A stretch of 42,194 bases of DNA from positions 1-42,194 of the forward strand of contig JAEZVF010000036.1 in assembly GCA_023443225.1 (NCBI GenBank), in the 5' to 3' direction. Origin of the DNA: Bacillota bacterium (GTDB lineage: Bacteria; Bacillota; Clostridia; Lachnospirales; Lachnospiraceae). This document shows, piece by piece, positions 26,073 through 33,271 of the stretch. The translations under genes and the position numbers were made by a program. The notes beneath the pieces are model-generated. The model had not been told where the DNA came from. It did no database searches and worked only from the letters and a program-made list of their open reading frames with translations. The stretch's first letter is position 1. The number at the start of each line of letters is the position of its first letter.

Positions 26073-26726
26073 ATGTCAAAGAGTTTAAAGCAACAAGCCT
26101 ACAATGCAATACGAGCAAAAATATTAAATTGCGAATATCCTCCTAACACATTTTTAAACGAAGATTTATTATGTCGGGAATTCAACGTAAGCAGAACACC
26201 AATACGAGATGCTTTAAGCAGGCTAGAGCAAGAGAATTTAGTTAAAATTATTTCTAAGAAGGGTATTATGGTAGCTCCTCTTACCCTAAATGAAATCAAT
26301 ACAATTTATGAAACCAGAATACTTCTGGAACCATATATTCTCTGTACTTATGGTAGTAGAATAACAGATAGTAAGCTGCAAAAAATGCAGGAAAATATTA
26401 AGAAAGCTGAAAAAAAGTTGGATCATATTCAAGAACTTTATACATTGGATGATGAGTACCATCGTATGATTGTTGAGTTATGCGAAAACAAGTATTTAAT
26501 TCAATGTTATTCTAATATTTACGCCCAAAACCTACGACTACGTATTATCAGTGGGAATGATAATAAGGATCGTCTGTCTGCTTCTTGTCAGGAACATAAA
26601 ATGATAACGGATGCCATTTTAAACAAAGACTATGAACAATCTGCCAAGGCCATGAGAACACATCTTTTAGAATCTAAAGAGGCGGCATTTAAAGTAATTA
26701 TAAACGGTAATATACACATTAACTAA
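26073..26726 (+). CDS. GntR-family (FadR/FCD subfamily) transcriptional regulator
   Basis: A 217-residue regulator. The N-terminal winged helix contains LLCREFNVSRTPIRDALSRL and GIMVAPL. The all-helical FCD ligand domain has the metal/acid-binding pattern EYHRMIV, later EHKMI and RTHLLES, typical for regulators sensing carboxylic acids such as sugar acids or lactate. ATG 26073 follows AAAGGA; the longer frame starts at or before the -10 and is rejected. Divergent from the dehydrogenase-racemase operon, with palindromic operators between. The ligand is probably the acid substrate of that operon (inferred). Confidence 0.9.
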   Translation: MSKSLKQQAYNAIRAKILNCEYPPNTFLNEDLLCREFNVSRTPIRDALSRLEQENLVKIISKKGIMVAPLTLNEINTIYETRILLEPYILCTYGSRITDSKLQKMQENIKKAEKKLDHIQELYTLDDEYHRMIVELCENKYLIQCYSNIYAQNLRLRIISGNDNKDRLSASCQEHKMITDAILNKDYEQSAKAMRTHLLESKEAAFKVIINGNIHIN

Positions 26727-26731
26727 GGTAC

Positions 26732-26777
26732 CGCTGCAAAATATGAACCAACCTAGAATTTGATTTTGCAGCGTTTT
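26732..26777. terminator. Terminator between convergent GntR and LysR genes
   Basis: Arms CGCTGCAAAAT (26732-26742) and ATTTTGCAGCG (26763-26773) are followed by TTTT on the plus strand. It begins shortly after the GntR stop and reaches the LysR stop. Confidence 0.75.
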
Positions 26778-26778
26778 C

Positions 26779-27687
26779 CTAGATTGGCTTGTAAATATGT
26801 TTTTTTAATGCTTCCACATAGATGGTTCCCAAACGACTAAGTGCGACATTTTTATGCTGTATATATCCCACCTGAATCTTTTCATTTACATTAAGTGGAA
26901 CTGCAATAATGTTCTTGCCGTTTAATGCTTCACTAATAATTCCTGTACTTATGGTGTAACCGTTTAACCCGATCAGAAGATTGAATAAAGTAGCTCTGTC
27001 ACTGACCTTTATACTTTTTTTATGTTCTAACGTACTTAATATTTCCTCCGAAAAATAAAATGAATTATATTCGCCTTGTTCAAAAGAAAGGTTTGGATAA
27101 TCCTCCAGGTCTTCTAGATTGATTATCGTTTTTGCCGCTAGTGGATTCCCTGTGCTAATGAATACATGGGGTGCTGCTTCGAACAATTCCGTAAATATGA
27201 GCTTGCTCTCCTTAAGTAGTTTTCGTATCACTTGTTCGTTAAAACTATTCAGATAAAGAATTCCGATTTCGCTCCTTAAGTTTCTTACATCATCAATAAT
27301 TTCGTAGGTCTTTGTCTCCCTTATGGTAAATTCATATTCATCAATCCCATACTTTTTAATTAAATCCACAAAAGCGTTCACAGCAAATGAGTAATGCTGT
27401 GTTGTAATCGAAAAATGCTGTTTGGATGGCTTAGCATTCAAATACTTCTTTTCTAACAATTCAGACTGTTCTAATACCTGTCTTGCATAACCCAGAAACT
27501 CAGTACCCGCAGAAGAAATACGGATTCCTTTATTGGTACGGGTAAAAATAGTAATGTGAATCTCATTTTCTAAATCCTTGATTGCATTGGAAAGGCTAGG
27601 TTGTGAAATAAACAAGCTTTTTGCTGCTTCATTAAACGAACCTTTTTCTGCTATGGTAACCGCATACTTTAATTGCTGTAATGTCAT
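26779..27687 (-). CDS. LysR-family transcriptional regulator
   Basis: A 302-residue LysR regulator. The N-terminal HTH reads LKYAVTIAEKGSFNEAAKSL then ISQPSLSNAIKDLE, followed by the two-lobed effector domain. AGGTGGTGTA precedes ATG 27687. It stands alone: convergent with the GntR gene, with no divergent partner. A T-N11-A type palindrome overlaps its own -10, so autoregulation is likely. Target genes and co-inducer unknown. Confidence 0.9.
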   Translation of the reverse strand: MTLQQLKYAVTIAEKGSFNEAAKSLFISQPSLSNAIKDLENEIHITIFTRTNKGIRISSAGTEFLGYARQVLEQSELLEKKYLNAKPSKQHFSITTQHYSFAVNAFVDLIKKYGIDEYEFTIRETKTYEIIDDVRNLRSEIGILYLNSFNEQVIRKLLKESKLIFTELFEAAPHVFISTGNPLAAKTIINLEDLEDYPNLSFEQGEYNSFYFSEEILSTLEHKKSIKVSDRATLFNLLIGLNGYTISTGIISEALNGKNIIAVPLNVNEKIQVGYIQHKNVALSRLGTIYVEALKKHIYKPI

Positions 27688-27726
27688 TACACCACCTGCT
27701 TTCTGTTAGTTTGGGCTTATGGCACT

Positions 27727-27750
27727 AATTTATGAATAATATAAATTATA
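27727..27750 (-). promoter_or_regulatory. LysR-type palindrome overlapping its own promoter
   Basis: AATTTAT-GAATAAT-ATAAATT (27727-27747) is a perfect inverted repeat with LysR-box spacing. It overlaps the minus-strand extended -10, TGATATAAT (TATAAT at 27750-27745), upstream of the LysR gene. Confidence 0.5.
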
Positions 27751-27805
27751 TCACATGATTTTTCAACAAACAACAACGGCAACAGTGGATTACACCAAAA
27801 CGAAA

Positions 27806-27838
27806 TAGAGTCATCTGTTATTAAACTAGATGACTCTA
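27806..27838 (-). terminator. Terminator after the coiled-coil hypothetical gene
   Basis: Perfect 11-bp arms TAGAGTCATCT/AGATGACTCTA with an 11-nt loop. On the minus strand TTTCGTTTT follows, 25 bp after the gene's stop codon. Confidence 0.7.
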
Positions 27839-27862
27839 CTTATAAAAAGCTTAATATTACAG

Positions 27863-28399
27863 TCAATTTAATGTTTCTGGAACTTCGATTGATAAATCCA
27901 TTCCGTCCATTTCTACATCTACATCCACGTCCTTGTTATTAGCGGCATTATCCTCTTTCTCCCAAAGAGATTCATAAACTTTGTTGGATTTGTGCTTATT
28001 CATCGCTGCCGCATTCATTGCCTGCATATACAGTTGCGAATTGTATTCCATAAGTTTTTTTAAATCCTCTGCAGGTACTTTCCCACCAGCAGCAATTCTT
28101 CTGGCAATTTCCAAACATTTTGATACATCTTTAGCAGCTTCCGACAATGTCTCACCTTGTTGCTGTGCCACTGCCGCATTATGGAGTTCCGTCTTCATTT
28201 GAAATAGATACTCAGTAAAATTATGGACTGCATCATATTGTTCATTCACTTCTGTTAATTCAATTGTTACCGTATCATATTCTGATTTCTTATCTGCAAC
28301 CCCGGATAATTCCTTTTGTTCTTTTAATAACGCCCTTTTCTGCTTCCACAATTCTTCTAACCGTACAGAATATGTTTGCCATGCTTCACCAATCTTCAT
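27863..28399 (-). CDS. Hypothetical coiled-coil protein
   Basis: A 178-residue soluble protein I do not recognise. The first 75 residues (MKIGEAWQTYSVRLEELW onward) are strongly predicted helix/coiled coil rich in K, E and Q. A second helical part covers about 85-140 (LEIARRIAAGGKVPAEDLKK), and a short acidic tail follows with alternating DVDVDVEMDGMD. No membrane segment, signal or metal motif. An RBS-like GAGGTGATT precedes ATG 28399. Single-gene unit with its own terminator, upstream of and divergent from larC. It could be a structural or secretion-chaperone-like protein, but nothing proves this. Confidence 0.75.
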   Translation of the reverse strand: MKIGEAWQTYSVRLEELWKQKRALLKEQKELSGVADKKSEYDTVTIELTEVNEQYDAVHNFTEYLFQMKTELHNAAVAQQQGETLSEAAKDVSKCLEIARRIAAGGKVPAEDLKKLMEYNSQLYMQAMNAAAMNKHKSNKVYESLWEKEDNAANNKDVDVDVEMDGMDLSIEVPETLN

Positions 28400-28620
28400 T
28401 TAATCACCTCTTTTCTAAAAATCTTTTAATTATTACACTTTGCCACTCTTTATTTACATAAACTAAAATATCTATAAGTTAATAATTGAATCATTTGTGT
28501 TGCACATTTTTTTATGTTACAAATTTATTTGTGTTGTATATTTATTACATCGGAATGTTTTGTAAATATATTAACTGTCAATTGTGAAAGATTATGAAAG
28601 ATAGAGGAGAAAACATGTAC

Positions 28621-28851
28621 CTAGACTAGTCATCACGCCACTGATTTGGTATAATGTTCACGATAAGTAGATTAGTCCATGGAATCTATAGTGCTTTCCG
28701 TGCTCCCACGAGAAAGCACTATGGATTCTATGGATAAGTATAACGTGAACGATAGGACGTAGTCCCTCGTTCCTAATCTGCTAACTAGACTACTTGAGAT
28801 AAGAGTGACTAAACTAACTATGCATAAATAGATATTTAGAAAGAGGTAACT
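28621..28851 (+). promoter_or_regulatory. Promoter and three-way-junction leader RNA of larCE
   Basis: An extended -10, TGGTATAAT (28647-28655), puts the start near 28662. The RNA can form P1 (28666-28675 with 28773-28782, 10 bp, one G-U), P2 (28677-28698 with 28712-28733, 22 bp with two wobbles, capped by CGTG/CACG) and P3 (28749-28752 with 28767-28770, plus GGAC/GTCC). The joining strand is 28734-28748. This is a compact three-way junction like an aptamer, about 70 nt ahead of the larC start. An alternative GTTCACG/CGTGAAC pairing (28656/28744) and a CTAGACTA direct repeat (28621, 28785) are also present. No known class is recognised. Confidence 0.5.
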
Positions 28852-30318
28852 ATGGACAAGAACAAAAAAACGTTGTATTTGGAATGTTATTCCGGAATCA
28901 GCGGTGACATGACTGTTGCTGCATTGCTTGATTTAGGTGCTGATAAAAATGTATTACTAAAAGGATTAGAAAGCCTGAAGGTAGACGGTTATAAGGTGGT
29001 AATTGGAAGACGGGCAAAAAACAGTATCGATGCCTGTGATTTTGATGTTATACTAGATGAACAAAACCACACTCATGAGCATGACCATACTCATCCCCAT
29101 GACCTAGACCACTCACATGAGTACAATCATGCTCATCCCCACGACCTAGACCACTCACATGAGCACAATCATGTTCACCCCCACGACCTAGAACACTCAC
29201 ATGAGCACAATCATGTTCATCCACACGACCATGAGCACAATCACGCACAGCCCCAGGAGCACCCTCATACCCATGACCACACTCCTTCTTGTAATGATTC
29301 TAATTTATCGGGCAATGCACATCTACATCTCGGTCATCATGAACATAGAAATCTATATGATATTAATACAATCATTGATTATTCCAGTATATCTTTGAAT
29401 GCTAAGGAACTTGCAAAAAAGATATTTTATATCGTTGCAGTTGCTGAATCAAAAGCACATGGAAAGTCCATCGAAGAGGTACATTTCCATGAAGTCGGTG
29501 CAGTTGATTCCATTGTTGATATTGTAGCAGCAGCAATTTGTCTGGATAATTTAAATATCGGTGAGGTAATCGTATCTGAACTATACGAAGGCACCGGACA
29601 CATAACCTGTCAGCACGGAATCCTTCCTATTCCGGTTCCTGCGGTTGCTAATATTTCGGCTGAACATCACCTTCCTCTTCATATCACCTCTGTGAAAGGA
29701 GAACTGGTTACCCCAACTGGAGCTGCAATTGTTGCTGCGATTAAAACAAGTAGTACGTTGCCGAAAGAGTTTAAGATTGTTAAGATTGGTTTGGGTGCAG
29801 GAAAACGTAATTATGAAACTGCAAGTATTTTACGAGCTATGATAATTGAAGATACTACTAAAACATCCACCCATGCTACTATCACAGATAAAGTCTGGGT
29901 GCTTGAGGCTAATATTGATGATTGCAACGGTGAGGCATTATCGATTGCAATGGATTTGCTTTTTCAAAATGGAGCAAAAGATGTATATTACACTCCTATC
30001 TTTATGAAAAAGAACCGTCCAGCTTATCTTTTGGGGGTCATCTGCAAGGAAGAAGAGGTGCAGAAACTGGAAGAAATCATATTTACGCATACTACTACCA
30101 TAGGTATACGCAAACAAGAATCCTTAAGGAGTATTTTAAAACGGGATATCTTAACCATTTCAACGCCTTATGGTGATGCCTTGGTTAAAGTCTGCTCCTT
30201 TGAGGATAAGACATTCTATTATCCTGAATGTGAAAGCATTCAAAAGCTCTGCCAGAGTTCTGAATTAGATTATCTTACGATGTATCATCTAATTCAAAAC
30301 CTTGCTGCAAACCGATAA
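28852..30318 (+). CDS. larC: NPN cofactor nickel insertase LarC with His-rich insert
   Basis: CTP-dependent cyclometallase that inserts nickel into the pincer dinucleotide for LarA-type enzymes. Starts LYLECYSGISGDMTVAALLD. Later motifs include EVHFHEVGAVDSIVDIVAAA, YEGTGHITCQHGILPIP, TPTGAAI and the C-terminal domain VLEANIDDCNGEAL. About residues 70-145 are an extremely His-rich insert with three 14-residue repeats (D-L-D/E-H-S-H-E-Y/H-N-H-A/V-H-P-H), likely for nickel storage or delivery. The gene is one continuous 488-codon frame, unlike L. plantarum larC, which is read through a programmed frameshift. AGAGGTAACT precedes ATG 28852. Probably in one operon with larE. Confidence 0.94.
   Translation: MDKNKKTLYLECYSGISGDMTVAALLDLGADKNVLLKGLESLKVDGYKVVIGRRAKNSIDACDFDVILDEQNHTHEHDHTHPHDLDHSHEYNHAHPHDLDHSHEHNHVHPHDLEHSHEHNHVHPHDHEHNHAQPQEHPHTHDHTPSCNDSNLSGNAHLHLGHHEHRNLYDINTIIDYSSISLNAKELAKKIFYIVAVAESKAHGKSIEEVHFHEVGAVDSIVDIVAAAICLDNLNIGEVIVSELYEGTGHITCQHGILPIPVPAVANISAEHHLPLHITSVKGELVTPTGAAIVAAIKTSSTLPKEFKIVKIGLGAGKRNYETASILRAMIIEDTTKTSTHATITDKVWVLEANIDDCNGEALSIAMDLLFQNGAKDVYYTPIFMKKNRPAYLLGVICKEEEVQKLEEIIFTHTTTIGIRKQESLRSILKRDILTISTPYGDALVKVCSFEDKTFYYPECESIQKLCQSSELDYLTMYHLIQNLAANR
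29101..29226 (+). repeat. Three tandem 42-bp repeats coding the His-rich insert of LarC
   Basis: Units 29101-29142, 29143-29184 and 29185-29226 are nearly identical at DNA level. Each codes 14 residues with six or seven His. Degenerate His-rich sequence continues on both sides (about 29065-29285). Slippage between units would change the number of nickel ligands without breaking the frame. Confidence 0.9.
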
Positions 30319-30337
30319 ATAAAAGAAAGTGGATATT

Positions 30338-31174
30338 ATGAAGAATAGAATTATACAAGATAAAAACAAAAAAATCTATGAAAACCTATCTCAACTTATG
30401 GAAAAACACGTGAACGAAGGCATCTGCGTTGCATTCTCTGGTGGAGTTGACAGCAGCCTTCTTTTAAAAATCGCATGTGAAGCCGGGAATCGCTTCGGCA
30501 TAACCGTTTTGGCGGTTACTTTTGAAACAAAACTGCATCCTCACGGTGATTTGGAAGAAGCAAAGGATATGGCGCAGAATTTTGGTGCTGTCCACAAGGT
30601 TATCGAAGTGGATGAATTTTCAGATCCTGAAATCATGAATAATCCGAAAGACCGCTGTTACCGTTGTAAAAACCTTTTATTTCAGTCACTAATAAAATGT
30701 GCCAGGGAAGAAGGATACTCTTATATCATGGACGGAAGTAATTATGATGATCTGAAAGCCTATCGTCCGGGTATGAAAGCACTAAAAGAACTGGGTATAC
30801 ACAGCCCGCTACTGGAATTAGAAATTACAAAAGAAGAAATACGCTCTCTTTCGGCTGACCTCGGAGTAACTTCCTCTGATAAGCCTTCCGCACCTTGTCT
30901 GGCAACAAGGCTCCCCTATGGAGCAAAACTTGATTTTGATCTACTAGAGCGCATTGATCAGGGTGAGAAATTCCTTCGGGATTTAGGTTTTTATAATGTG
31001 CGCTTACGATTACACGGTGATATTCTTAGAATCGAGGTAGATAAAAAAGACTTCCTTCCCTTATTGGTTCATGAAGAAAGTCTAATATCCGAATTAAAAC
31101 GTCTCGGTTTCCTTTATATCACATTAGACCTCGAAGGTTTCCGTTCAGGCAGTATGGACATCAATATAGACTAG
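30338..31174 (+). CDS. larE: NPN cofactor sulfur transferase LarE
   Basis: ATP-dependent PP-loop enzyme that converts the two carboxylates of the pyridinium dinucleotide to thiocarboxylates. PP-loop VAFSGGVDSSLL near residue 35. Three cysteines are visible: RCYRCK (about 107 and 110) and SAPCLATRLPYG (about 187). L. plantarum LarE has only the last one and sacrifices it. LarE with all three is known to hold a [4Fe-4S] cluster and to transfer sulfur without being consumed, so this copy is probably the cluster type. ATG 30338 is chosen over GTG 30329; the site is weak. Starts 19 bp after larC and ends at a strong terminator. Confidence 0.92.
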   Translation: MKNRIIQDKNKKIYENLSQLMEKHVNEGICVAFSGGVDSSLLLKIACEAGNRFGITVLAVTFETKLHPHGDLEEAKDMAQNFGAVHKVIEVDEFSDPEIMNNPKDRCYRCKNLLFQSLIKCAREEGYSYIMDGSNYDDLKAYRPGMKALKELGIHSPLLELEITKEEIRSLSADLGVTSSDKPSAPCLATRLPYGAKLDFDLLERIDQGEKFLRDLGFYNVRLRLHGDILRIEVDKKDFLPLLVHEESLISELKRLGFLYITLDLEGFRSGSMDINID

Positions 31175-31180
31175 AACGCA

Positions 31181-31215
31181 AAATAAACCCATAATATATA
31201 TCTATGGGTTTATTT
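31181..31215 (+). terminator. Terminator of the larCE operon
   Basis: Perfect 13-bp arms AAATAAACCCATA/TATGGGTTTATTT with a 9-nt loop, followed by TTCTTT, 7 bp after the larE stop. Confidence 0.85.
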
Positions 31216-31349
31216 TTCTTTATATCATAGGCATTTATTGTATAATGGAAACAAATCGTTATTTAAGACGAGAAATTTATAAATTATTTTTAAACTTTTG
31301 TTACGAATTTTACTTTCAGAAGTCTTATATAGGAAGGCGAGGTGAGGAC

Positions 31350-31823
31350 GTGACTGAATTCGAAAACATTTATGCTCTGTATTTTGAAGATGTTTATAAA
31401 TTCATATTATCCCTGTGTCGTAATGAGGTTGTTGCGGAAGATATTACACAAGAAACCTTTTTCAAAGCATTAAAAGGCATTCACAGCTTTCATGGCAAAT
31501 GCAAATTAAATGTTTGGTTATGCCAGATTGCAAAGAATACTTACTTTACTTATTGCGAAAAAGAGAAAAAATATGTTGCTGATAATTTCCTTGAAGCACA
31601 AGCAATGACAGATGATTTTGAGCAAAAGTTCGCAAATAATGAACTTGCATTCGAAATACATAAACTGCTTCATACATTAGAAGAACCTTATAAAGAAGTA
31701 TTCACTCTTCGATTGTTTGGAGAGTTATCATTTTTACAAATTGGGAGACTTTTTGAAAAAACAGAAAGTTGGGCAAGAGTCACTTATCACCGCGCAAAAT
31801 TAAAATTGAAGGAGGACTTATAA
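31350..31823 (+). CDS. ECF-type RNA polymerase sigma factor
   Basis: A 157-residue ECF sigma factor. Region 2 (VYKFILSLCRNEVVAEDITQ then ETFFKALKGIHSF) binds core and the -10; region 4 (PYKEVFTLRLFGELSFLQIG) binds the -35. The start is GTG 31350, preceded by GAGGTG with 5-nt spacing. The frame continues upstream to 31245, but a TATAAT at 31241-31246 shows that this part is promoter DNA. It overlaps the anti-sigma gene by 1 nt, so the two are co-translated. The signal and regulon are unknown. Confidence 0.9.
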   Translation: MTEFENIYALYFEDVYKFILSLCRNEVVAEDITQETFFKALKGIHSFHGKCKLNVWLCQIAKNTYFTYCEKEKKYVADNFLEAQAMTDDFEQKFANNELAFEIHKLLHTLEEPYKEVFTLRLFGELSFLQIGRLFEKTESWARVTYHRAKLKLKEDL

Positions 31824-32512
31824 TGGAACTATCCTGTGAAATCATTAAAGATTTATTACCCCTATATTATGATAATGTGTGTAGTGCAGAAAGTCATATG
31901 TTGGTTCAAGAACACATTTCAAGGTGTAAAGATTGCCAAGAAGAATTAGGAAAAATCAGTAAGGAATATAACTATCCCACTCTGAATCAAGAAGAAGCAA
32001 AACCGATTCAATCCATTGCCACCGTGTGGAAAAAAGATAAATCAAAATCATTTATAAAAGGTACATTGATTACTCTGATTATTTGTAGCCTACTGATTGG
32101 AACTTTCATAGGTCTGACACAATGGAGGATAATCCCTGTACCTGCTGACATGCTTGAGGTAACCGATGTTTATCAACTTTCTGATGGACGGATTGTATAT
32201 CATCTTAATATTCCAGATGATCGGGAATTGCATTTTATTAAATTTACTACCTATAAAGATGGTAGTTACTATAATACACCATATCGTTCTGTTATTGAAG
32301 GAAAACGCATCATGGATCACGGTTTATTTAATAGCTACAATTATATTGATTTAGCCCAAATCAACGCTGATCAACAGGCTCACGGAGATGGAATTGAGAT
32401 TACTTCCTGTTACGTAGGGCCGAAAGAAGATGGAATTTTGATTTGGGAAAAAGGTATGGAACTACCTGCGGCAAGCGAAGAATTAGAACAGATGCTACAA
32501 AGCTCTGACTAA
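31823..32512 (+). CDS. Zinc-finger anti-sigma factor with one membrane segment
   Basis: A 229-residue protein. The N-terminal ZAS domain has the HxxxCxxC motif (HISRCKDC near residue 30) and an upstream Cys, typical of anti-sigma factors that hold an ECF sigma at the membrane. One transmembrane segment lies at about 80-100 (LITLIICSLLIGTFIGL), followed by an extracytoplasmic domain I cannot name. ATG 31823 overlaps the sigma stop codon, and AAGGAGG lies in the last sigma codons. Convergent with larB, 9 bp between stops, and no clear terminator there. Confidence 0.88.
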   Translation: MELSCEIIKDLLPLYYDNVCSAESHMLVQEHISRCKDCQEELGKISKEYNYPTLNQEEAKPIQSIATVWKKDKSKSFIKGTLITLIICSLLIGTFIGLTQWRIIPVPADMLEVTDVYQLSDGRIVYHLNIPDDRELHFIKFTTYKDGSYYNTPYRSVIEGKRIMDHGLFNSYNYIDLAQINADQQAHGDGIEITSCYVGPKEDGILIWEKGMELPAASEELEQMLQSSD

Positions 32513-32521
32513 TCCTTAGTA

Positions 32522-33271
32522 TTAGACCCGTCCGATTGCCAAATGATTAATCTGCGTACTAATGTAACCTGCACCAAATCCATTATCAATGTTAACAACG
32601 GATAGACCTTCTGCACAGGAGTTTAACATTGTTAGCAATGCGGATACTCCGGCAAAATTTGCACCATAGCCCACGGAAGTTGGAACTGCAATAACTGGTT
32701 TATCTACTAATCCTGCAATGACACCTCCAAGTGCTCCTTCCATCCCAGCAACTGCTATCACACAATTTGCTTTTCTGATATCCTCCACTTTGGATAACAA
32801 TCGATGAATGCCAGCTACACCCACATCATAAATTCGTAATACATTACTTCCAAAGAACTCCGCCGTTTGTGCTGCTTCTTCAGCAACCGGGATATCCGAT
32901 GTACCTCCGGTACAAACTGCTACACATCCTTTTCTTACTTTTTCATTCTTCTGAATACATAGTACTCTTGAGATTGGATCATATTCAACCATTGGAAGGA
33001 TTTCTTTTATTAATTCATATTGCTCTTTCGTTGCCCGGGTACCTAAGACATTCGTATCCCTCTCATAAAATTTTAAGAAAATTTCTTTTAAGTGGTTATC
33101 TGATTTACCAGCACAATAAACAACTTCTCCATAACCTGTTCTTAAAGCCCTGTGATGATCAAGTTTTGCAAAACCCAAATCTTCATAGGGTAATTTTTTT
33201 AGTAATTCTTCTGCTTCTTTAATCTCTATTTCATTATTCTTTACTTGCTCAAGTAATTTATGAATGTCCAT
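32522..33271 (-). CDS. larB: NPN cofactor biosynthesis carboxylase/hydrolase LarB
   Basis: First enzyme of the nickel-pincer pathway: carboxylates nicotinic acid adenine dinucleotide at C5 and cleaves the phosphoanhydride. A 249-residue PurE-like protein. Motifs: the N-terminal LGFAKLDHHRALRTGYGEVV, CTGGTSDIPVAEEAA, GMEGALGGVIAG and PTSVGYGANFAG. Cys219 (MLNSCAEG) corresponds to the active-site cysteine known in this family, and VNIDNGFGAGY ends it. AAGGAGATTGT precedes ATG 33271. It is separate from larCE and on the opposite strand, behind its own promoter and a terminator-containing leader. Confidence 0.94.
   Translation of the reverse strand: MDIHKLLEQVKNNEIEIKEAEELLKKLPYEDLGFAKLDHHRALRTGYGEVVYCAGKSDNHLKEIFLKFYERDTNVLGTRATKEQYELIKEILPMVEYDPISRVLCIQKNEKVRKGCVAVCTGGTSDIPVAEEAAQTAEFFGSNVLRIYDVGVAGIHRLLSKVEDIRKANCVIAVAGMEGALGGVIAGLVDKPVIAVPTSVGYGANFAGVSALLTMLNSCAEGLSVVNIDNGFGAGYISTQINHLAIGRV

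Noticed and set aside
28677..28733. Intrinsic terminator upstream of larC
   Set aside because: The stem is long, but no T-run follows and it lies inside a larger three-way junction.
29101..29226. CRISPR-like repeat array
   Set aside because: The repeats are directly adjacent without spacers and code for the His-rich part of LarC in frame.
28852..30318. Programmed frameshift in larC, as in L. plantarum larC1/larC2
   Set aside because: The reading frame is continuous through both LarC halves, so no frameshift is needed.
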